A DNA stretch of 7,606 bases from Desulfuromusa sp. (GTDB lineage: Bacteria > Desulfobacterota > Desulfuromonadia > Desulfuromonadales > Geopsychrobacteraceae), in contig JAOZLQ010000113.1 in the NCBI GenBank assembly GCA_029934755.1, positions 1 to 7,606 on the forward strand, read 5' to 3'. The notes under the pieces were generated by a model, which was not told where the DNA came from, did not search any database, and saw nothing but the letters and a program-made list of their open reading frames with translations. Below, in pieces: positions 1 through 5,937 of the stretch. Every line of letters starts with the position of its first letter. The first letter of the stretch is position 1. The translations under genes were made by a program, and so were the position numbers.

Positions 1-2
1 GA

Positions 3-3000
3 ATGACAAAAAAACGGATTATTGAGACAGTTGAATATGGTTTTTTGGATGCGGCTTTTCACGAGAAGTTTTCTGACAATGATTTAAGGGAAGAGATCAA
101 AGCCTACATCATCCATGTTTTAGAGGTAAAACAAACTAGGTTTAAGTCAGGACATCAGGTTGTTGTCCACGAGTCATCTTCGTTGTACGTCCATGAGGCT
201 ACAGCTATTAAACAGATTGCAAATGCTGTTCAATCACGTAAACTCGGTTACATTTGTTCCAATATTGACATCCATGATCCTCAAAGTAATCGCTTCTTCG
301 AAATCGATCTCTTAATTGTTTGCCGTTTCGGTTTGTATGTTGTTGAGCTAAAACATTGGACCGGCAATGTGAAGGTTTATCCTTATACTTGGACAGTTAA
401 TGGTTTGTCTCGAACCAACCCCCATAAAGGGAATAACTTTAAAGCCAAATTAGTGCGGGGCCTTTGCCAGCAACAATATTCCTATCTCAATCTGCCATAC
501 GTAGAATCCGTTGTCACGCTGACACACCCGGAGGTACAGGTCGAGGGCAATGCGCACCCTGGTACCGATAAAAAACAACCAACATTTGGCAGCATAGATC
601 AGCTGATTAGTTATCTTAAAGCTCAGAGAGATTCTCGACAAAGTCTTCTCTCTGATGAAGACACACTGAAAATTCGAGATTATATAGCAAGCCTGCATCA
701 ACCAGGAAGAGCTTATAATCTTCAGTTTCCGGGTTACGAAATTGTGGAGCGCCTATATCAGACACCAGAACGTGAAGAAGTTATTGCGCGACAAACCGAT
801 ATTCGGCACCGTCATTTAACCAGGCTTCGGGTGTTTTTCAATACGGCTCAGGAAGATAAAAATGAAGCCGGTTCTCAGATGGAAAGAGCTAGGGCGACTT
901 TGAATGCGGTTGCGAATATTGGTGATCACCCCAATATTTTGCGTGTTTGGTCAATTCCCCATGAGGATGGATATTTAATTGAAGGTAGTGACTGGTCTGA
1001 ACAAGGAACCCTGCGTGATACAATCTTGCAATCTGCGCCGAAACCTATCGAATTAAATCGTACCTTAATGATTACCCGTGGTGTTTTGGCCGGACTGACA
1101 GCTATTCATGAAAAAGGTTTTGTTCATCGCAATTTATCCCCGGAAAACATCCTTCTTGTTGGCAATACGCCAAAACTGATGAATTTTGATCTCTCTTACC
1201 AACTTGCAGATGACCGAATGACATCAATCCCAGATCCGACCGAACTGAAAAGGCAGCCCTATATTGCTCCTGAAATATACCAAGGTGAAGCCTTTTCAGA
1301 TGATGCAGATCTGTTTAGTGTTGGTGTTTTGATGTACCAGATGCTCACGGGTGAGCGGCCATTCAAATATTCTTTAGATCTGGTGGCCAGCAACGGAAAA
1401 CTTCGTCAACAATGTATCGATAAATTGATGAGCAATAAGATTCCCGACAACATTGTTGAGCTGATTAGTGACCTGGTGCAATTAGATCGAAAACTACGGC
1501 CAGTTTCAGTATCAGATGTTCTTGAACGCTTTGATGAACGTGTTGAAGATCAGCTTCCTGTTCTCAACGCCCAACTGCAGCCAGGTGATGAATACGAGCA
1601 GTACAAAATTATTGAATTTAGAGAAAGAGGTTCTGAATCGCAGATTTACAAAGCACAAGGACCTTTGGGTGAAATACTTTTTCTGAAATTATTTAATATC
1701 GACGTGTCTCAGGAACGAATTATCAGTGAGAAAAAGCTGTCTGCCGCAGTGACCCATAACAATATTATTAAAGCTGAATATTGCCAGCGTTGGACGGATC
1801 AGCGATGGCTACTTGCCTTTAGATGGGTTGAAGGATCTACACTCTTTGAACGTAAAAATGAGAAACTGCCAGAAATTGAGCCTTTCATTCGAATAACTCA
1901 AGCGCAACTTAAAGCCCTAGAGGTACTGCATGCATTTGAAGAGGATGGTGTCCCTAATCCAATCCTTCACAATGATATTAAACCTGACAATATAATAATC
2001 ACCCCCGAGGGGCGACCGATGTTGATTGATTTTGGTATTGCTTCACATCCGAATACCTCTCTTTATGCAGGAACAAATGGTTATGTACCCCCGGAAACCC
2101 TTTCCGGGGAAGACCGGGAATATTCGGTTCAAGGTGATTTGTTTGGGCTTGGTGTAACGTTGTTCGAGTGGTTTTTTGGATGCAAACCCTATGATATACT
2201 TACGGTGGGAGCTGAACCGATTGATATCCAGGCCTTGCGACCAGATCTTGCACCTGCGCTTAAATTGTGGTTTTTACGGGCCATTGCTTCACGGCCTGAA
2301 CAACGATTCTTTTCAGCCAAGGAGATGTACACGGCTTTACAGGACACGCTCAGTTCAGAGGATGATGTGGACGATGTGGCAATCAATATTGTCCCGGAAA
2401 ATGTTGATAAAAAACCTGCATCAAATGAACTCGAGGTTGCTACTTTTCCCCTTTCTGTTGATGCGGTGCCTAACCCTTTCGTGGTTTATCTCAATACACT
2501 GCATAACCGGGATGTTTCCAGTGGGAATGCACTGGCTGAAAATCAGGCCTGCAATGAATGGTTTGGCCGCATTCAGGTTGGCCACCCACTTGCTGATAGA
2601 ATTAAAATGGAGCTTTTAGACAAAAGACGCCATGTAATCCTTACGGGACATGCCGGCGATGGAAAATCAACAATTGCTCTGGAGTTGCTTAAACAATTTA
2701 GGGGCATTCCTGCGCATGAACCGTTACAAAATGAATTGAAAAGATGTGAAGACATTGATGTAAATGGACACCGGGTCGTCCTGATAAAAGATTTCAGTGA
2801 ATGGGATGATGATGCCCGCATAAAAATTATTGAGGATGCAGCTGGAGCAGAGGCTTCGACTCTATTATTGATTTCCAATACGGGAACGTTGCTGGATTCA
2901 TTTCATAAATTTGATCAACGTGACGGTCGCGATTGGCTGGGGGCAGAGAGCAATTTTCTCCAAGTTTTTTCTCAATCTGTGCCAACATCCATGACCCACA

Positions 3001-4277
3001 ATGGTGTGGAATATCTTGTCATTAATCTGGCTATGTTTGATAATCTTCTCGTTGCCAGAACTATTTTTGAACGAATGCTCAGTGAAGAGCGCTGGCAACC
3101 TTGTGATGTATGTACGGAACAAGAAAGTTGTCCCATTCGTCGTAATGTGAGTTTGCTCCAGGAAAACCCTGTTGCTGTAGATCGTATTTTTCTGTTGTAT
3201 CGGCGTATGTTTGAGTATGGCGATCGTTTTACTTTGCGCCAACTTGTTGCTCATATAGCTTATCTTGTTACAGCGGGAATGGAATATAGAGACATCGTGG
3301 AATATGTCAATCGACCCGTGCCCCCCCTTATGAGCGAATTTATGTTCTATAACCGGTTTTTCGGTGATAATGGTCGCGCTTCGGATAAACCGGCACACCA
3401 GATGCAAATTGTGCGCACTGCCTGTTCCCGTGAATTTGGAGAACGTTCATGTTCCAGTTGGGAACGTCGCCTCTGGTTGCGTGAAGATCAAACTGATTTC
3501 CGATTAAAAGCCAAAGGTAATATCTCCGAATTTAGTATTTTGCGTCAGATAGGGGCAAAACAGAAGCAGTCCCTTTTTTACGAAGGGGAACAGGGGCATT
3601 ATCTTGCCCGAAAACAAATTCGTAGGATGCTTTTCTTTCTCCACAATTTTTCGAATAATGCGATTAGAGAGAAAAAAGATAAGCGGGATTATCTCTCCTC
3701 TTTTTTGCGTTCTCCCATGTTGTTGGATCTTCTGGAATGGCGAGACCATGCCGGTCGTCTTTCACCAAAACAGGAAACCGATCTAAAGCGCAGAATCCTG
3801 CATGTTCTACAGGAAGATTTCACCGGGGTTCGTATACCGGAAGGCACCTCTTTTGATAGCAGCTTATACGTAACCCTGAGCCGAAATGTCAGGGATATTC
3901 GACAAAGTGCACAGGTAGTGTTGGCAGATTTTCGGGCCAGGGATTTCAGAATTCTTTTTGAATCTGGAGTTAATAAAAACAACTCTGCACACCGCCTTCT
4001 TTTTGTCGGCACGGGACAATATGAATCAGCCAAACTTATCCTCGAATTGCCGTTTTTGGATTATGTAATGATGCGGCATCATGGGGAAACCGGCCAGCTC
4101 CTGCAGACAGCTTTTTCTGACCGCCTGGATCATTTTAAGTCTAAACTTGTCGAACTCGGCAAAACTGACGGAGAGGAGCAAAATATTATGTTGCTCAGGC
4201 TCCAAACTAACCATACTTTTCGGGAACTGAACTTTTTTGTTGGTAATGAGAAGCTGGAGGTAGTTAGAAATGCCTAA
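3..4277 (+). CDS. mads6: NERD - pseudokinase - Ser/Thr kinase - DptF-like ATPase fusion (MADS protein kinase MAD6-like)
   Basis: This looks like the kinase of a methylation-associated defence system. Four parts are visible in order. (1) A NERD nuclease-like domain at about residues 60-175 carries the PD-(D/E)XK-type signature: FEID with D102, then E115-L-K117 followed by W119. (2) A kinase fold at about 245-510 keeps the APE motif (A422-E424) and the F-helix D436. Its HRD reads H375-R-N377, its DFG reads N394-F-D, and the VAIK lysine position appears to be R276, so it is probably a pseudokinase. (3) A second kinase at about 533-780 has K562, probable alphaC E576, H656-N-D658-x-K660 with N663, D676-F-G and P697-E698, so it should be active. 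(4) After an acidic linker, a P-loop ATPase has Walker A GHAGDGKS at 882-889, a possible Walker B ending in D930, a sensor-like ISNTG at 957-961 and Cys at 1034, 1037 and 1043; it resembles DptF/DndF. No signal peptide or membrane segment is apparent, so it is probably cytoplasmic. The ATG is the first in frame but lies only two bases into the window, so a start further upstream cannot be excluded; ATGA at 3-6 suits a coupled start. The family name is recalled, not searched; PglW of BREX type 2 is the main alternative. Confidence 0.8.
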   Translation: MTKKRIIETVEYGFLDAAFHEKFSDNDLREEIKAYIIHVLEVKQTRFKSGHQVVVHESSSLYVHEATAIKQIANAVQSRKLGYICSNIDIHDPQSNRFFEIDLLIVCRFGLYVVELKHWTGNVKVYPYTWTVNGLSRTNPHKGNNFKAKLVRGLCQQQYSYLNLPYVESVVTLTHPEVQVEGNAHPGTDKKQPTFGSIDQLISYLKAQRDSRQSLLSDEDTLKIRDYIASLHQPGRAYNLQFPGYEIVERLYQTPEREEVIARQTDIRHRHLTRLRVFFNTAQEDKNEAGSQMERARATLNAVANIGDHPNILRVWSIPHEDGYLIEGSDWSEQGTLRDTILQSAPKPIELNRTLMITRGVLAGLTAIHEKGFVHRNLSPENILLVGNTPKLMNFDLSYQLADDRMTSIPDPTELKRQPYIAPEIYQGEAFSDDADLFSVGVLMYQMLTGERPFKYSLDLVASNGKLRQQCIDKLMSNKIPDNIVELISDLVQLDRKLRPVSVSDVLERFDERVEDQLPVLNAQLQPGDEYEQYKIIEFRERGSESQIYKAQGPLGEILFLKLFNIDVSQERIISEKKLSAAVTHNNIIKAEYCQRWTDQRWLLAFRWVEGSTLFERKNEKLPEIEPFIRITQAQLKALEVLHAFEEDGVPNPILHNDIKPDNIIITPEGRPMLIDFGIASHPNTSLYAGTNGYVPPETLSGEDREYSVQGDLFGLGVTLFEWFFGCKPYDILTVGAEPIDIQALRPDLAPALKLWFLRAIASRPEQRFFSAKEMYTALQDTLSSEDDVDDVAINIVPENVDKKPASNELEVATFPLSVDAVPNPFVVYLNTLHNRDVSSGNALAENQACNEWFGRIQVGHPLADRIKMELLDKRRHVILTGHAGDGKSTIALELLKQFRGIPAHEPLQNELKRCEDIDVNGHRVVLIKDFSEWDDDARIKIIEDAAGAEASTLLLISNTGTLLDSFHKFDQRDGRDWLGAESNFLQVFSQSVPTSMTHNGVEYLVINLAMFDNLLVARTIFERMLSEERWQPCDVCTEQESCPIRRNVSLLQENPVAVDRIFLLYRRMFEYGDRFTLRQLVAHIAYLVTAGMEYRDIVEYVNRPVPPLMSEFMFYNRFFGDNGRASDKPAHQMQIVRTACSREFGERSCSSWERRLWLREDQTDFRLKAKGNISEFSILRQIGAKQKQSLFYEGEQGHYLARKQIRRMLFFLHNFSNNAIREKKDKRDYLSSFLRSPMLLDLLEWRDHAGRLSPKQETDLKRRILHVLQEDFTGVRIPEGTSFDSSLYVTLSRNVRDIRQSAQVVLADFRARDFRILFESGVNKNNSAHRLLFVGTGQYESAKLILELPFLDYVMMRHHGETGQLLQTAFSDRLDHFKSKLVELGKTDGEEQNIMLLRLQTNHTFRELNFFVGNEKLEVVRNA
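2089..2109 (+). repeat. Perfect inverted repeat inside the second kinase domain
   Basis: CCCCGGAAA (2089-2097) and TTTCCGGGG (2101-2109) are exact reverse complements separated by CCC, giving a 9-bp stem with a 3-base loop. It lies in codons for the PPE motif at the end of the kinase activation segment (residues about 696-702). No T-run follows, so it is not a typical intrinsic terminator. It may slow translation or be chance. Confidence 0.5.
4256..4260 (+). promoter_or_regulatory. Ribosome binding site of the 555-aa gene
   Basis: GGAGG lies nine bases before the ATG at 4270, inside the last codons of the kinase gene. It supports that start and the 8-base overlap with the upstream stop at 4275-4277, so the two genes are probably translationally coupled. 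Confidence 0.75.
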
Positions 4278-5937
4278 TCCATATCCTTCAATTAAACGTG
4301 AAACGCAGACAGCCAGAGGGTCAGATGCTAATCCGGCAATCCAGTTGTTTGGGCGTAGGTTCTTTGGTGATCAGACTGTTCCTGAATTTTTGATCGAGTT
4401 TTTGTTGGTGTTGAGCTCTCAAAAAAGGATTGCCGACTCCGTAATCCCTGCGGATGAGTCCTCTTTCCCAAATATTGAATTATTGTGCAACTGGCCGGAG
4501 CAAACCCCTTTGGAGTATGCCCCTAAATCCAGACTAAATCTGAAACTGTTTGCCTTGCTGGGTGCATCTAAGCTGGAAACTCGCCATGAGACCCACCGTC
4601 TCCACTATCGTGAGTTGATTAAAAACATTGAACAGAATATTGAGGCGTTCGGTGGAATTACAGCGGAGGAGGTTTTGAAAACACTTGAGAATCTCTTTTT
4701 GGGGTTTCAGCGGGTAGGGGGGCAACGCACTTGGTGTGCTCAGAGTTTCCTTCCGATTTGCCCGGAAATGATTGCAGGTGAAACTATATGGAAAGGAACA
4801 AAAGCAAAAAGAGATAACGTTGAAACTTGGGACGAAATAACAATACAGAGTGGCTATTTTGAATCTAGTCAGCACATTTTCCTCGCTCGTGGTGGTGAAT
4901 CTCTTTATCTTCAGATTTGTAACGTATTACGTATTCCTCAAATGGATATTGATGTCTGGTGTAAAAAGATCGATGCAAGTTGTACGGAGCGTGAACGTTG
5001 CCCTGAAAACTTGCGTCGAGCTCTGACTCAGGGCATACATCAAGCGTTAAACACCTGCCCTGCTGTAGGTTCTTTAGCTAAATTTGTTGATGAAGAGGTG
5101 GATAAAGAGACGGCTAAGCGAACAGATAATAGAAATGATTTGCCACGTTACACCGAATGCGGATGGTGCCCGGAGGATACCTGGCCGGAAAGTTTTATAT
5201 TTGCGATTGACCTGCTCCGTATTTGTGATGCAGCACTTGATCCCATCGAACGGCTGTCCTTGATGGAAACGGCCTGTGCCATGCAGGTATTGCGCACACT
5301 TTGCGCACAAAGCGCTCGCTACGATCAATCTAAAGATAGTTCGGGAGCTGGTGCACTCGGATATATTTGGGCTATTTCAGATCCGGAAGGTAACAATAAC
5401 ATTCTTAAGCGCATTTCTCGGCGCAGTGTTGAAACTAACTTGCTCCTGATCCAACGGGCCATCCGACACCCTGAGATAGTAGCCAATATTGAAGCACAAC
5501 AACAACGTTGCGTGGTTCAAGGAACATCGTGGAAAGATCCCTACAAAGAGGCGGACACTCGATATGGGTACAAACTATTTTTGGCCCTGGCTAAACGTTT
5601 AGGGCTGATGGTGCCGCGTCGTGGCAGCGGCGCACGCTTTATATTGACTGATCACTTGTTGCGTTATCTTGTTCTGACAACCGTTCGTCCAGGAGAAAGG
5701 ATGAAATACGACACTTTTTTAGAGCAGGTTTTTCAGCGACACGGGATGGCGTTGAGCGGAAAATATCTTTGTCGTGCTTGTGAGTGGTCTGGTGCTCATC
5801 CCCCGGCGGCATTAGACAATGCTACAGATCATTGGTTAACGTCTATGTTGAGCTCAGCCGGGATGCTGGTACATTTGTCGGATTCATGCTCAATAGTTGA
5901 AAATCCGTTTAGTAAGAGAGTGGAGATTTTCCCATGA
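4270..5937 (+). CDS. mads7: Cysteine-rich defence-system protein, MAD7-like, function unknown
   Basis: I cannot assign a biochemical activity to this protein. It is 555 aa, soluble-looking, with no P-loop, kinase or obvious nuclease motif. An N-terminal segment (about residues 22-50, with FGRRFFGD at 27-34) is followed by a stretch at about 144-175 rich in aromatic and polar residues (RTWC at 153-156, GETIWK at 170-175). The protein has 17 cysteines, including C238-x5-C244, CGWC at 297-300 and CRAC at 501-504, which could bind one or more metal ions. The C-terminal third (about 430-500), with RYGYKLFLALAKRLGL and then FILTDHLLRYLVLT, reads like a winged-helix-type fold; that is a guess from the pattern. 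Its place between the kinase-ATPase fusion and the large third gene matches MAD7 of MADS as I recall it, and is also the position DptG holds between DptF and DptH. It overlaps the upstream gene by 8 bases and the downstream gene by 4. The start is supported by GGAGG at 4256-4260. Confidence 0.7.
   Translation: MPNPYPSIKRETQTARGSDANPAIQLFGRRFFGDQTVPEFLIEFLLVLSSQKRIADSVIPADESSFPNIELLCNWPEQTPLEYAPKSRLNLKLFALLGASKLETRHETHRLHYRELIKNIEQNIEAFGGITAEEVLKTLENLFLGFQRVGGQRTWCAQSFLPICPEMIAGETIWKGTKAKRDNVETWDEITIQSGYFESSQHIFLARGGESLYLQICNVLRIPQMDIDVWCKKIDASCTERERCPENLRRALTQGIHQALNTCPAVGSLAKFVDEEVDKETAKRTDNRNDLPRYTECGWCPEDTWPESFIFAIDLLRICDAALDPIERLSLMETACAMQVLRTLCAQSARYDQSKDSSGAGALGYIWAISDPEGNNNILKRISRRSVETNLLLIQRAIRHPEIVANIEAQQQRCVVQGTSWKDPYKEADTRYGYKLFLALAKRLGLMVPRRGSGARFILTDHLLRYLVLTTVRPGERMKYDTFLEQVFQRHGMALSGKYLCRACEWSGAHPPAALDNATDHWLTSMLSSAGMLVHLSDSCSIVENPFSKRVEIFP
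5922..5926 (+). promoter_or_regulatory. Ribosome binding site of the third gene
   Basis: GGAGA lies seven bases before the ATG at 5934, within the final codons of the 555-aa gene. Together with the ATGA overlap at 5934-5937 it fixes the start of the third gene and points to coupling by termination and re-initiation. Confidence 0.7.

Noticed and set aside
2176..2619. 147-aa open frame on the plus strand inside the kinase gene
   Set aside because: It is in a different frame from a well-supported coding region with intact kinase motifs, has no recognisable domain and an unnatural composition; it is a shadow frame.
2400..2640. Possible internal start giving a separately translated DptF-like protein
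   Set aside because: The kinase frame has no Met codon between residue 776 and residue 869, and no convincing ribosome binding site precedes the ATPase domain, so the fusion appears to be made as one chain.
2898..3407. 169-aa open frame on the minus strand
   Set aside because: It lies wholly opposite the conserved ATPase domain, shows no domain or plausible coding character, and would be antisense to a continuous operon.
5290..5309. Short direct repeat TTGCGCACA within the 555-aa gene
   Set aside because: Two 9-base copies spaced by two bases are easily explained by chance and codon content; there is no further copy or array.
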